A stretch of DNA of 64,000 bases, from positions 1,860,001 to 1,924,000 of the forward strand of contig NZ_JBHWAB010000001.1 in assembly GCF_042688525.2 (NCBI RefSeq), in the 5' to 3' direction. The stretch is from Haloimpatiens sp042688525 (GTDB taxonomy: Bacteria > Bacillota > Clostridia > Clostridiales > Clostridiaceae). Under the pieces are notes generated by a model, which worked only from the letters and a program-made list of their open reading frames with translations, was not told the origin of the DNA and ran no database searches. How positions within the stretch are numbered: position 1 is the first letter of the stretch; each line of letters starts with the position of its first letter. The translations under genes and the position numbers were made by a program. This document shows, piece by piece, positions 42,831-52,182 of this stretch.

Positions 42831-44555
42831 ATGAGAAAAGAAGTTGTTAAAGCGATGTCACTTATGAAAAAGAAAGTATGGGTTTATTTAAGTGCAGTGA
42901 TATTAGATTCTATAACAGACTCATTTTGCTACAATATTGCAATAGCTTTTATTATGAAGGATATGTTAAATGCAATTGTATATAATAATAAAGCTTTATT
43001 TATTAGAGCTATGTATTTAGGAGTAGGGACTCTAGCAGTGGGAGTATTATTAGTCCCAATTTTTAAATACGTATGGAATAAAGTTTCTGCTGAAACTATA
43101 GTAGAGATTAAAGAGAAAATATTTAGAAATTTAAGTAAGTTACCTATATCATATTATGAAAAACATCATAGTGGTGAAATAATTACATTAGTAACTAATA
43201 ATATAACCAAAATTGAAGCTTTATATAATCAAAATTTGGTTATGTTGATATTTGCCATAATTCATGGGTCTTTAGCTATAGGTTCAATGTTTTTTCTTGA
43301 TTGGAAAATAGCTATAATTATATTACCTTTATGTGGAGTATCTATATATATAAATAAAAAGTTTATAAAACCAATTAGAAGTTTAAGTGAGGATATTCAG
43401 GATAAATTCATCTTTAATAATCAACAATTAACTAATATTTTAGCTTCAATGAAAATATCAAAGATGTTTAATCTTGATAAAGAATTATTTGATGATTATG
43501 CAAATAAAAATGAAGATATGTCAGTTCTTACATTAAAAAGAGTTAAAGTTACTGGGTTGATGGATTCATTAAATTATATTTACGATAAATTTAGATATGT
43601 TATTATAATTCTTATAGGTATATTATTGGTTGTAAAAGGAGTTACTAGTATTGGTACAATTATTGCTATGGTAAGTTTGCAAACTTATGCAAGTTATATG
43701 TTTACTAATATTGGTAATTTTATAACTGATACTCAAGATTCATTAGTAGGAGCAAATAAAATTTTTGACTTATTAAATGAAAAAAAGGAAGATTCAGTGT
43801 TAGAAAATAAAAATATTGAAATAATTGATAAGAATATTGCAATAAAAATGAGTAAAGTAAATTTTCAATATGAATTGGATAAGAAAGTATTAACAAATTT
43901 TAATTTATCAATAAAAAATGGAGAGAAAATAGCTTTAATTGGTTCAAGTGGTAGTGGAAAAAGTACAATTTCAAAATTAATTTTAAATTTATACAATATT
44001 AAAGATGGAAAAATATTTATATACGGCAACGATATAAAGAATATTAATTTATCTAAATTAAGAGAAATGATTTCATATGTATCACAAGATGCATATTTAT
44101 TTAATGGAACTATAGAAGAAAATATTAGATGTGGAAATTTAAATTGTTCTATGGACGATATAGTAGAAGCAGCAAAAGAAGCAAAGGCTTATAACTTTAT
44201 TATGGAACAGCCTGATGGTTTTCAAACACTAGTTGGAGAAAAAGCTGTTAATTTATCTGGTGGTCAAAAGCAAAGGGTGGCTATAGCAAGAGCATTTTTG
44301 AAAAATTCACCTATATTGATTTTAGATGAAGCTACATCTTCATTGGATTCTAAAACTGAGGATGAGATAAAAGAAGCATTAAATTTATTAATGGAAAACA
44401 AAACTGTAATTATGATTACTCATAGGTTAACTTCAATAGAAAATATGGACATTATTTATGTTTTAGATAAAGGACATATAGTTGAAAAAGGAAATCACCA
44501 GCAGCTTATTTTAAGGAATGGGCTTTATAAAAATATGTGTGAATTAGTTATCTAA
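42831..44555 (+). CDS. ABC exporter half-transporter, third pair, subunit 2
   Basis: About 574 residues: six membrane helices, then Walker A GSSGSGKST, signature LSGGQKQRVAIAR, Walker B ILILDEATSSLD and switch ITHRLTS. Both nucleotide sites of this pair look active. The frame is open from a GTG at 42819 that overlaps the AGAGAGGTGG ribosome site; the ATG at 42831 is preferred. It forms a heterodimer with the preceding subunit. Confidence 0.9.
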   Translation: MRKEVVKAMSLMKKKVWVYLSAVILDSITDSFCYNIAIAFIMKDMLNAIVYNNKALFIRAMYLGVGTLAVGVLLVPIFKYVWNKVSAETIVEIKEKIFRNLSKLPISYYEKHHSGEIITLVTNNITKIEALYNQNLVMLIFAIIHGSLAIGSMFFLDWKIAIIILPLCGVSIYINKKFIKPIRSLSEDIQDKFIFNNQQLTNILASMKISKMFNLDKELFDDYANKNEDMSVLTLKRVKVTGLMDSLNYIYDKFRYVIIILIGILLVVKGVTSIGTIIAMVSLQTYASYMFTNIGNFITDTQDSLVGANKIFDLLNEKKEDSVLENKNIEIIDKNIAIKMSKVNFQYELDKKVLTNFNLSIKNGEKIALIGSSGSGKSTISKLILNLYNIKDGKIFIYGNDIKNINLSKLREMISYVSQDAYLFNGTIEENIRCGNLNCSMDDIVEAAKEAKAYNFIMEQPDGFQTLVGEKAVNLSGGQKQRVAIARAFLKNSPILILDEATSSLDSKTEDEIKEALNLLMENKTVIMITHRLTSIENMDIIYVLDKGHIVEKGNHQQLILRNGLYKNMCELVI

Positions 44556-44617
44556 ATGAAACCTTGGCACATGGATTAATTTCTTTTATCAGAACAAAAT
44601 AGTACAATAACATAATA

Positions 44618-44662
44618 AATAGCATGAGTTCTGTTAAATATAGAACTCATGCTATTTTTATC
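44618..44662. terminator. Bidirectional terminator between convergent genes
   Basis: AGCATGAGTTCT pairs with AGAACTCATGCT, followed by ATTTTTA on the plus side. A very similar hairpin (CATGAGTTCT) recurs at 46099. Confidence 0.8.
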
Positions 44663-44683
44663 TTGGATAGTGCTATGTATAAA

Positions 44684-45715
44684 TTACATTCCAAAATATG
44701 ATAAAAGGATATATACTGAATAGATTGCAGTAAGGAATATACCTTCTTTTTTAGTTATAACGTGTCCTTTGTTCTTTGAAAAATGTCTAAATGATAAAAG
44801 AATAATAAGCATTACTGGTATTTGAAGCTTATAAAAATTTGTTGGAACTACAAGTCCTCCTTTAGTAACAGATGCAGCACTTCCAACTACAAATAAAACA
44901 TTTAAAACATCGGCACCTACAATGTTTCCAATAGCAAGTTCTCCATGACCTTTCTTAACAGCAGTTATAGCTGTAATAAGTTCTGGAAGACTAGTACCAA
45001 AAGCAATTAAAGTAGCTGCTATGATACTTTGAGGTATTCCAATCCTTATAGCTGTTACTTCAACAGAAGGAATAAGAATTTTAGATGAAATTATAACGAT
45101 AATTATTCCTAAAAACATCATAATAACTTGAAGAGCAATAGGTTTATTAGTTTTTTCTACAGCTACTTCTTCTTCTGTATTATCATCTTTGTTAGATTTA
45201 GAACTTTTTGCCCATTTAAATGATTTATAAAGATACATAGCTAATAAAACAAGAAAAATCCATCCCATCCATTGAGGAATTATTCCAATTCTTTTACCAC
45301 CATTTGAAAAGAATGGAAGACATACAACAGATAATAAGATACCAGCTAGAACTTGAATTTTACCTTGTCTATTTATAGTATTTTGATCTACTGGTAGCTG
45401 TCCTATTATTGCAGCGAGTCCTATAATAAGACCAGTATCAGCTATAATAGAGCCAATAGCATTTCCAAGAGCCAAATCAGGATTGCCTTTCAATGCTGCA
45501 AAAACTGATACAGTAACTTCAGGTAATGTAGTTCCTAAAGATACAATAGTTGCACCAATAATTATTTTAGGAATACCCCATTGTACTGATAGACTAACAG
45601 CCTCATCTACAAGAAGATCGGCACCTTTACCTAAAGTGTATAATGATACACATATAATAAGTAATAAAACTATAGTAGGGAATGAATTAATGTAATTTAG
45701 TAATATTGAGTCCAT
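44684..45715 (-). CDS. CaCA-family Na+/Ca2+-type antiporter (YrbG-like)
   Basis: About 343 residues with roughly ten membrane helices in two inverted halves. Each half carries an alpha-repeat: SLGTTLPEVTVSVFAALKGN with GNAIGSIIADTGLIIG, and FGTSLPELITAITAVKKGH with GNIVGADVLNVLF. These exchangers move Ca2+, or Mn2+ in some bacteria, against Na+/K+/H+. The frame is open to 45778, but AAAGGAG precedes the ATG at 45715 (MDSILLNY). A yybP-ykoY riboswitch sits in the leader, so Mn2+ export is the better guess. Confidence 0.9.
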   Translation of the reverse strand: MDSILLNYINSFPTIVLLLIICVSLYTLGKGADLLVDEAVSLSVQWGIPKIIIGATIVSLGTTLPEVTVSVFAALKGNPDLALGNAIGSIIADTGLIIGLAAIIGQLPVDQNTINRQGKIQVLAGILLSVVCLPFFSNGGKRIGIIPQWMGWIFLVLLAMYLYKSFKWAKSSKSNKDDNTEEEVAVEKTNKPIALQVIMMFLGIIIVIISSKILIPSVEVTAIRIGIPQSIIAATLIAFGTSLPELITAITAVKKGHGELAIGNIVGADVLNVLFVVGSAASVTKGGLVVPTNFYKLQIPVMLIILLSFRHFSKNKGHVITKKEGIFLTAIYSVYILLSYFGM

Positions 45716-45761
45716 GAATATTCTCCTTTTCGTTTTATTTTTATTTAAACAAATACTAATA

Positions 45762-45814
45762 CTAAAATAAAAAGACACTACAATTAAGTTAAGTAAAAAT
45801 AACTTAAATGTAGA
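45762..45814 (-). terminator. Riboswitch-controlled terminator
   Basis: On the minus strand CTACATTTAAGTTA pairs with TAACTTAATTGTAG (one mismatch), then GTCTTTTTATTTT. It lies between the Mn2+ aptamer and the antiporter start and partly overlaps the aptamer's last strand, so ligand binding can decide termination. Confidence 0.75.
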
Positions 45815-45910
45815 GTCTCACTAAACAAAAAAATGTCACCAAAGCCGAGAAAAAAATTCCGTACTGACGACTTTGATACCTAAAAAAGGTAAGTTACTCC
45901 CTCTATAAGT
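45800..45910 (-). ncRNA. yybP-ykoY (Mn2+) riboswitch
   Basis: Read on the minus strand: AGAGGGAGTAACTTACC, then GTCGTCAGTACGGA, CTCGGCTTTGGTGAC and AGTGAGACTCTAC. These are the conserved GGGAGTA and GAGAC loop motifs and spacing of the yybP-ykoY class, which senses Mn2+ and usually switches on Mn efflux genes. A Na+/Ca2+-type antiporter gene lies directly downstream. Confidence 0.88.
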
Positions 45911-45913
45911 AAA

Positions 45914-45942
45914 ATTATATGTATTTAGATATAAAATGTCAA
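45914..45942 (-). promoter_or_regulatory. Perfect sigma-A promoter for the Mn2+ riboswitch
   Basis: Minus strand TTGACA (45942-45937), a 17-base spacer and TATAAT (45919-45914). The transcript would start near 45907, at the 5' edge of the aptamer. Confidence 0.85.
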
Positions 45943-45996
45943 TATACTTATACAAACTTATAGTTGAAGTGCTTTGTACTAATTTATTATTTAATT

Positions 45997-46026
45997 TAAA
46001 ATCAACCTTTTGGTTGATTTTTTGTG
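45997..46026. terminator. Bidirectional terminator-like hairpin
   Basis: AATCAACC-TTTT-GGTTGATT with T and A runs on its sides. After it, AGAGGAGG and ATGGAAAATTAG (46071) give a ribosome site with a three-codon frame, probably the relic of a lost gene. Confidence 0.65.
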
Positions 46027-46095
46027 GTTAAATTTTGTATTATGGTAAATGAAAAGAGGAGGTAGTAAACATGGAAAATTAGCTATGTTTTAAAA

Positions 46096-46131
46096 CAGCA
46101 TGAGTTCTATATTAAAGAGAACTCATGTTAT
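46096..46131 (-). terminator. Terminator of the GH18 gene
   Basis: CATGAGTTCT pairs with AGAACTCATG just past the GH18 stop; the stem sequence is shared with the terminator at 44618. Confidence 0.6.
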
Positions 46132-46142
46132 TATCTTTTGTG

Positions 46143-47528
46143 TTATTTGTTAAATTTAGTATTTATTGTATCCCAATATGCCTTATTTTCGAGACCTAAT
46201 CTCCATATAGCTATACCAGATAAGTCGTAATTATTTACAATATTTAATTTGTAACCAAGGCTTGTCTCATTTTCAAACCACACTGTATGATATACGCCGG
46301 CTGAATCAGTGTAATTAAAATAAGGTGTTTGAGAAGTTGAATCCCATTTTATTGTACTTCCGTAATCTGAAGCTAATTTATAAATTCCATTAATACTGTA
46401 TGCTTTAGTACCATTCGATGACCAATCATAACCATAAGCAGCTGTGCCAAGAAGAATTTTTTCTTTTGGGATAACTGAAGTTGCATACTTTACTACATTT
46501 TCTACCCAATTAATCGAAGCTATAGGTCCTGGTGTTCCACCTGGGTAGTGCTCATCATAAGTCATAATTGCGACTGTATCAGCATATGCTGCGATTTTAG
46601 CATAGTCATAAGCTCCACTCCAAGAATTAGTAGAATTATCACTTGTTTTAGCAGGAACAGAAACTGCAATTAAAAATCCTTGAGGATGTAATTCAGAGTA
46701 AAGTTCACTTAAAAATGTTGTGTAGTAAGGTCTATCATAATAATAAACACCCTCTAGATCTATGTTGACACCTGCATAACTGTGTGTGTTTAATTCGGAT
46801 AAAATGTTATTTATCAAAGCTTGTCTATTTTCAGCATTTTCTAAAAGAGTTTTAGCTACATTTCCATCAAAATTATTAGCTACCATAGCGAATGTTTTAA
46901 TACCATTATTATTTGCATAGTTTATTTGTTCAGTTGGAACTAGTCCTGTAAGATTACCATAACCATCAGTAACATAATTGGCTGTAGCAATTTCATCAAG
47001 TGGTGAAGTGTTTGCAACCATGGAATTGTAGGAAGAACTATCCCCTGAGTAATAATAAGTTGTATAGCCTAATACAGTTTTTTTTGTATTTTCTACTGGA
47101 TCAGTTGGTATTACTGGATCAGTTGGTATTATAGCATTAAGTGTAGAAACTTTTATATGAGTTGAATCTTTTGAAGTAGCAAATCGATTATATGCTTTGA
47201 TATAATACCAATAATCTGTTTCGCTATTTAAATTTGTGTCAGTATAATTTGTGTTTGAAATAGTAGCTATTAGTGAATAGTTTGAATCATTTGGAGTAGA
47301 TCTATATATTTTATAAACAGAAGCATTAGATACAGAAGACCAAGTTAAGGTTAAACTGTCTGTAGTAATATTAGAAGATATTAATCCTTGGGGAGCAGAA
47401 ACATATTTTTTAGACGGTTTAGAAGAAGTAGAACGTTTTGGAGCTGCAAAAGCAAGTGAGTTAAGAAATAAAAACATAATGAATGTTATAGACAAACCTG
47501 TTGCGAAATATTTACGAATACTATTCAT
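46143..47528 (-). CDS. Secreted GH18 glycosidase with fibronectin-III domain
   Basis: 461 residues. A signal peptide ends near AFA (28-29). One fibronectin type III domain (about 43-132) and a PTDPVIPTDPV linker lead to a GH18 domain (about 150-460). The active-site strand YAGVNIDLEGV keeps Asp257 and the catalytic Glu259, in the N-I-D-L-E form seen in YaaH/SleL spore-cortex enzymes, and AIMTYDEHY follows. It probably cleaves N-acetylglucosamine bonds in peptidoglycan or chitin-like polymers. AAAGGGGG precedes the ATG. Monocistronic. Confidence 0.9.
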   Translation of the reverse strand: MNSIRKYFATGLSITFIMFLFLNSLAFAAPKRSTSSKPSKKYVSAPQGLISSNITTDSLTLTWSSVSNASVYKIYRSTPNDSNYSLIATISNTNYTDTNLNSETDYWYYIKAYNRFATSKDSTHIKVSTLNAIIPTDPVIPTDPVENTKKTVLGYTTYYYSGDSSSYNSMVANTSPLDEIATANYVTDGYGNLTGLVPTEQINYANNNGIKTFAMVANNFDGNVAKTLLENAENRQALINNILSELNTHSYAGVNIDLEGVYYYDRPYYTTFLSELYSELHPQGFLIAVSVPAKTSDNSTNSWSGAYDYAKIAAYADTVAIMTYDEHYPGGTPGPIASINWVENVVKYATSVIPKEKILLGTAAYGYDWSSNGTKAYSINGIYKLASDYGSTIKWDSTSQTPYFNYTDSAGVYHTVWFENETSLGYKLNIVNNYDLSGIAIWRLGLENKAYWDTINTKFNK

Positions 47529-47853
47529 TGAAATCCCCCTTTTTATTTAGTGTGCTTTATATTATAAGATACAAATATATAGTTGTATATGAGTAATAAT
47601 TGGGATACTAGTATCTTATCAAAAGGGTTGAAAATAATTAGTAATCAAAGTTAAAATTTAATTATTAGTTAAGTTTTGCATAGTATTTTTAATGTGAAAA
47701 CTTAAAAATATATTTATACATCTCAATGATATATTTTTACAATTTTAGCTTATGCATATAATATGATTTTAAATTTTATGCCCCTCTGATATTAGGGGGG
47801 CATACTGTTAGTTATAATATTATAGTTAATTATTTAAAAAAGGTACTTTAAAA
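47529..47853. other. Intergenic region with one GC-rich hairpin
   Basis: The 325 bases between two minus-strand genes hold the GH18 promoter region and a hairpin TATGCCCC/GGGGGGCATA at about 47779-47807, 50 bases past the CWB2 gene stop. The hairpin has no clear T-run, so it may be an inefficient terminator. No open frame. Confidence 0.5.
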
Positions 47854-49767
47854 TCAAGATTTATTTACAATATATGTCATCAATGTATATTCTCCTGTTT
47901 CAATTAAATCTCCATGTGGTGAAGATATTTTAAGATAACATGTACTACTTTGACCTGGAGGTATTTCTAATGAAAAGAACCCAATTCCTTTATAGTCAGC
48001 TTGTACACTATGAATAATATTACCATATTGGTCCAACAAAGATATTGTGGAATTACTTCCTATATTTGGAGAATTTAAAATTACATTAAAGTAATTTGTA
48101 TTATATGAATCTTTAGGTATTGAAATTTTATAGTAATCTACGTCCCCTTTTTTGATGTTTCCAGTAATATCTATGGCATTACCTAAACCTATGGGAAGAT
48201 TAATTTTATTAGCAGAGGAAAGTGTATTGTTTGATTCATTTTCATTTATTACAGTGTTTTTAAAAATCCAATCCATACTACCATCAAGTTTCATAGTAAA
48301 GTAAGTTTTATATTCTTCATTATAATAAAATATCAAATCACCAATTATGTGTACTGATTTACCCATATAATCAGAAAGTACTGTCTTATCAGAGCCATCG
48401 ATACGCATCTTACATAATCTGATATCGTCAAGAGGGCTAATATAATAAATCCAACCATCATAAACATTTAAACTATGACCAACCTCTACAGGAAGTTCAC
48501 TCTTTTCAGTACCATTAGTTTTTATTTTATAAAGATGATAATCAATATCTTCAGGTTTAAAATAATAAATCCAGTCATCTACTACATTAACAAAAAAAGA
48601 AGTGTCACTGCAAACTTTAGTTTTTTCACTACCATCAATTTTCATTTTATAAATTGAATTATTATCATTTTTGTTGGAATAGTATATGTAATTGTTAATT
48701 ATATTTATGCAAGATGCGTTATCATCATTTAGTTTTATGTTATTAGAACCATCAGTTTTCATTTTGTAAAAATTACTTCCATTATTATTATAACTATAGT
48801 AAATCCAGTCACCTACAACAATAAATTCAGAAGTTGATTGGTCTATTAATTTTATTTTTGCAGATCCATCAAGATTCATTTTATATATTTTTCCGTCATC
48901 AGACATATTATGATAATAAATATGATTTTTTACAATATTAATATGGGAAGAATCATCACTGTTTAATTTAGTTAGATTAGTTCCATAGTTATCCATTCTA
49001 TAAATATTATTATTATTTTTTACATCAGCAAAATATAGTTTTCCTTTATAGTATGCAAATTTCCCTCCATTTACTAGGTTTCCATTTATATTTCCTTTTT
49101 CTTCTGTAATTTTTAAAGTCATTTGAACTTTTCCTGTATAACCTTGTACAGTACCTTCAAAGTTATATGATCCAGCTTTGGAAGTATCTAAAGTAGTTGA
49201 ATCCCATTTAACAGGTACAAGTTTTCTAGAAGAATCTTCAAAGGTTGCAAGTGCTGTAGTGGGGAAAACATAACTCGTATCTCCTATAAAACATAGGTCA
49301 GAAATATTATCAACTTCGGTAATATTCAAATATTTCATAGTGCTTTTTAAAGTATTTTCTACATTTGAACTTACTGCTCCAGTACCTCCAAATACATTTA
49401 ATGTTTTAGTGTTTTGTGTTTTTAAGTAATCTGAAGTAGCTTCTGATAAATTAGTATCCATAAGTACTAAAGGAGCATTATACTTAGCAGCAAGTGTACT
49501 TCCAGAAAGAGCATCAGGAAAGTTTTTACCTGAGGCAGCGTACATGGAAGTCAAGTCTAGAGAGTTTTGAAATTCTTTAAGTACCTTTATATTTGTTTCA
49601 TATCTATTCATACCACTTAAACGTTTAACGTTCTTAAGTGAATTTCTAATAGCAGTGCTAATAACACCGACACCACCAACTATGTAAGAATTAGTTATAT
49701 TTTTGCCTTGCAAATATGAATTTACTTCTTGTGGTAAAGAATTTTTAGGAGATAATAAAATAGGCAT
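47854..49767 (-). CDS. CWB2 surface protein, C-terminal frame (Ig-like, DUF5050, PPC domains)
   Basis: 637 residues in this frame. It begins in the middle of a second CWB2 repeat (PILLSPKNSLPQEV, VGGVGVISTAIRNSL), then a third (LSGMNRYETNIKVL onward), a Big-type Ig-like domain (about 160-230, KWDSTTLDTSKAGSYNFEGTV), a beta-propeller-like DUF5050 region of about eight repeats of the form IYKMNLDGSAKIKL (about 235-505), and a pre-peptidase C-terminal-like domain (about 510-637, DVDYYKISIP). It is the continuation of 49722..50303; one missing A separates them. Exported and wall-attached. The propeller may bind a ligand. Confidence 0.85.
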   Translation of the reverse strand: MPILLSPKNSLPQEVNSYLQGKNITNSYIVGGVGVISTAIRNSLKNVKRLSGMNRYETNIKVLKEFQNSLDLTSMYAASGKNFPDALSGSTLAAKYNAPLVLMDTNLSEATSDYLKTQNTKTLNVFGGTGAVSSNVENTLKSTMKYLNITEVDNISDLCFIGDTSYVFPTTALATFEDSSRKLVPVKWDSTTLDTSKAGSYNFEGTVQGYTGKVQMTLKITEEKGNINGNLVNGGKFAYYKGKLYFADVKNNNNIYRMDNYGTNLTKLNSDDSSHINIVKNHIYYHNMSDDGKIYKMNLDGSAKIKLIDQSTSEFIVVGDWIYYSYNNNGSNFYKMKTDGSNNIKLNDDNASCINIINNYIYYSNKNDNNSIYKMKIDGSEKTKVCSDTSFFVNVVDDWIYYFKPEDIDYHLYKIKTNGTEKSELPVEVGHSLNVYDGWIYYISPLDDIRLCKMRIDGSDKTVLSDYMGKSVHIIGDLIFYYNEEYKTYFTMKLDGSMDWIFKNTVINENESNNTLSSANKINLPIGLGNAIDITGNIKKGDVDYYKISIPKDSYNTNYFNVILNSPNIGSNSTISLLDQYGNIIHSVQADYKGIGFFSLEIPPGQSSTCYLKISSPHGDLIETGEYTLMTYIVNKS

Positions 49768-50303
49768 GCTTTTTTTGCAGCAATAGGAGCAATACTTAAT
49801 GCATCAGGGAAATTTTCACCAGAGGCTACTACAATCCCATTGCTTGTACCGATTTGTTCTGCAATCCTAACAGATGTTTCATATCTATTTTTACCTGCAA
49901 GTCTTATGCAATTTATTCCTAAACTTTTAAGTTTTTCTTCAATTTCGCTTGAAACAACACCAGTGCCTCCTATAATATATACATTTTTAGTTTTAAGTCT
50001 AGATAATTCGTTTATTGCAGAAGTATTGATATGGTCTTTTGCAGTAAGAATTATAGGAGCATTTTTAGCATTTGCTAATGGTGCAGCACAAAGTGCATCT
50101 GGGTAATCTTGTCCATTTGCTAGTACTACATTAGAGGATTCAGACCAACCATTTTTAACTATGGATATGTTTGTTTCATATCTGTTTATACCAGACAATC
50201 TGTTAATGAGAGGAGATTTTGCAAATACTTCATTTGAAAGTAAAAAAGAAGTAAATAATGTTGTACACAGAAATAAAAATTTTGAGAATTTGTTTTTAAA
50301 CAT
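49722..50303 (-). CDS. CWB2 surface protein, N-terminal frame
   Basis: About 193 residues in this frame. A signal peptide (MFKNKFSKFLFLCTTLFTSF.., cleavage near VFA) is followed by CWB2 repeats starting RLSGINRYETNISIV and RLAGKNRYETSVRIA, which anchor the protein to wall polymer. It runs out of frame after SIAPIAAKK at a run of seven A (minus strand GCA_AAA_AAA_GCA). With one more A it reads AKKSMPILLSPKNS and enters the next frame, giving one protein of about 815 residues. The codons form A_AAA_AAA, a slippery heptamer. AAAGGAGG selects the start at 50303. Confidence 0.85.
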   Translation of the reverse strand: MFKNKFSKFLFLCTTLFTSFLLSNEVFAKSPLINRLSGINRYETNISIVKNGWSESSNVVLANGQDYPDALCAAPLANAKNAPIILTAKDHINTSAINELSRLKTKNVYIIGGTGVVSSEIEEKLKSLGINCIRLAGKNRYETSVRIAEQIGTSNGIVVASGENFPDALSIAPIAAKKACLFYYLLKILYHKK

Positions 50304-50522
50304 TTTAGGCCTCCTTTTAAATGAAATTGTTAACATTAATTATAACAACTATTTTAAGGAGTAACTACAAGAAATATATTACAATAGAAAGGGTAGGTTA
50401 AGTAACTAAAAAATGTAAGAATAAAATTTTTAAGTTAATTATATATTTTTTTAGGGAAAAGTAATAAAATATATAGTGCAAAAGATAAATGAAAGAAAAT
50501 ATTTAAAGAAAGAGATGAAGAA

Positions 50523-51977
50523 ATGATAAAAGAAAATTTTAATGATTACAAATTAAGTAATGAGATATTGAAAGCAATCAATATGTTAAATTTTAAAAAT
50601 CCTACAAAGGTTCAAAAAAAAGTTATACCAGCTGTATTAAATCAAAAAGACATAATTGTGAAGTCTCAAACTGGAAGTGGAAAAACTGCAGCATATACTA
50701 TTCCTATTTGTGAATTAGTGGATTGGTGTGAAAATAAACCTCAAGCACTAGTAGTTACACCAACAAGAGAACTTGCTATTCAAGTTAAAGAGGATGTTTT
50801 TAATATAGGGAGATTTAAACGGATTAAGGTATCTGCACTATACGGAAAGTCTTCTTTTGCTAAGCAAGAAAAAGAGCTTAAGCAAAAAACACACGTGGTA
50901 GTTGGAACACCAGGTCGTATTATAGATCATGTACAGAGAGGAACATTGGATACATCGAAAATAAAATATCTTATAGTAGATGAAGCTGATGAAATGCTTA
51001 ATATGGGATTTATAGAACAAATAGAAACTATAATAAACAGATTATCAAAAGATAGAGTAACAGTATTGTTATCAGCTACAATGTCTAAGGATATAGAAAG
51101 TTTATGTACTAGATATATGAAAACTCCTATATCAATTGAAATAAAAGAACAAAATTCAGTATCAGATAGGATATGTCAAGAAAGATATACAGTAAGTAAT
51201 AAAGATAAGATGGAACTTTTAAGAGATATAACCATAGTAGAAAATCCAGATAGTTGTATAATCTTTTGTAATACAAAACAAAAGGTAGAAGAAGTCTATG
51301 ATAAACTATCAAGTCTTAAATATACTTGTAATAAAATCCATGGAGGAATGGAACAACGGGATAGATTAAGTGTAATGGACAGTTTTAGGCAAGGGTATTT
51401 TAGATATCTAGTAGCTACAGATGTGGCAGCTAGAGGGATAGATATAGATAATATTTCACTTGTAATAAATTATGATATACCACAAGAGAGAGAAAGTTAT
51501 GTTCATAGAATAGGAAGAACTGGACGTATAAGAAAAAAAGGAAGAGCAATTACTTTTGTAACACAAAATGAGAGTAAATTTTTAAATGATATACATAAGT
51601 ATATAGGAAAAGAAATTTTGTTAAAAGAAAGACCAGACAAAGAGACTGTAAATAATTGCAAAGAAAAGTTTATAGAAAAATTAAACACTACACCTAAAAT
51701 CAAAGAAGTAAAAGGTGATAAATTAAGTAAAGAAATCATAAAATTACATATTAATGCAGGTAAGAAAACAAAGATGAGACCAGTGGATATTGTAGGTACA
51801 CTTTGTAATATTAAAGGTATGACAGCAGAAGATATAGGTATTATTAGCATACTGGATATATCTACTTTTGTAGAAATATTAAATAATAAAGGGCAGTTAG
51901 TTTATGAAGCATTACAAACTAAACCTATTAAAGGCAGACTCCGTAAGGTAAGCAAAGTAATTTATAATGATAAATAA
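50523..51977 (+). CDS. DEAD-box RNA helicase, DbpA/YxiN type
   Basis: 484 residues. Motifs in order: Q-motif PTKVQKKVIP, I SQTGSGKTAA, Ia PTRELAIQ, Ib TPGRI, II VDEADEML, III SATMS, IV IIFCNT, V ATDVAARGIDI, VI HRIGRTGR. The last 75 residues (KLHINAGKKTKMRPVDIVGTL, GIISILDISTFVEIL) are a DbpA-type RNA-binding domain, which targets hairpin 92 of 23S rRNA, so a role in 50S assembly is likely. The ATG has only a weak AGAGATGAAG ribosome site. Monocistronic. Confidence 0.93.
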   Translation: MIKENFNDYKLSNEILKAINMLNFKNPTKVQKKVIPAVLNQKDIIVKSQTGSGKTAAYTIPICELVDWCENKPQALVVTPTRELAIQVKEDVFNIGRFKRIKVSALYGKSSFAKQEKELKQKTHVVVGTPGRIIDHVQRGTLDTSKIKYLIVDEADEMLNMGFIEQIETIINRLSKDRVTVLLSATMSKDIESLCTRYMKTPISIEIKEQNSVSDRICQERYTVSNKDKMELLRDITIVENPDSCIIFCNTKQKVEEVYDKLSSLKYTCNKIHGGMEQRDRLSVMDSFRQGYFRYLVATDVAARGIDIDNISLVINYDIPQERESYVHRIGRTGRIRKKGRAITFVTQNESKFLNDIHKYIGKEILLKERPDKETVNNCKEKFIEKLNTTPKIKEVKGDKLSKEIIKLHINAGKKTKMRPVDIVGTLCNIKGMTAEDIGIISILDISTFVEILNNKGQLVYEALQTKPIKGRLRKVSKVIYNDK

Positions 51978-52067
51978 TATCATATTTATTTATAGTTTCA
52001 ATATATAAAAAAGTTTGGTATAATTTTCGTATAAGAGATAATAATACAATATTAATTAAAATTAGTA

Positions 52068-52178
52068 GCTTTGAGATAAAAACACAATTCGGTTGGTAGT
52101 CCGAATGCGGTTTATCCGTAAGTAACCTGCCCTCCTGGGGTTGTCCATTCTCTGTTCAAGCTTTACAACAGGAGGAGA
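52068..52178 (+). ncRNA. yjdF riboswitch
   Basis: The leader contains AACACAATTCGGTTGGTAGT, CCGAATGCGGTTTATCCGTA, AGTAACCTGCCCTCCTGGGG and then a hairpin back to ACAACAGGAGG, matching the yjdF RNA motif that senses azaaromatic compounds. CCTCCTG (52131-52137) pairs with CAGGAGG, which is the ribosome site (52171-52175) of the yjdF gene, so control is translational. A TATAAT box lies at 52019. Confidence 0.88.
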
Positions 52179-52182
52179 AAAA

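Noticed and set aside
46071..46082. Three-codon frame ATGGAAAATTAG behind AGAGGAGG
   Set aside because: Too short to be called a gene; probably a relic, noted only with the nearby hairpin.
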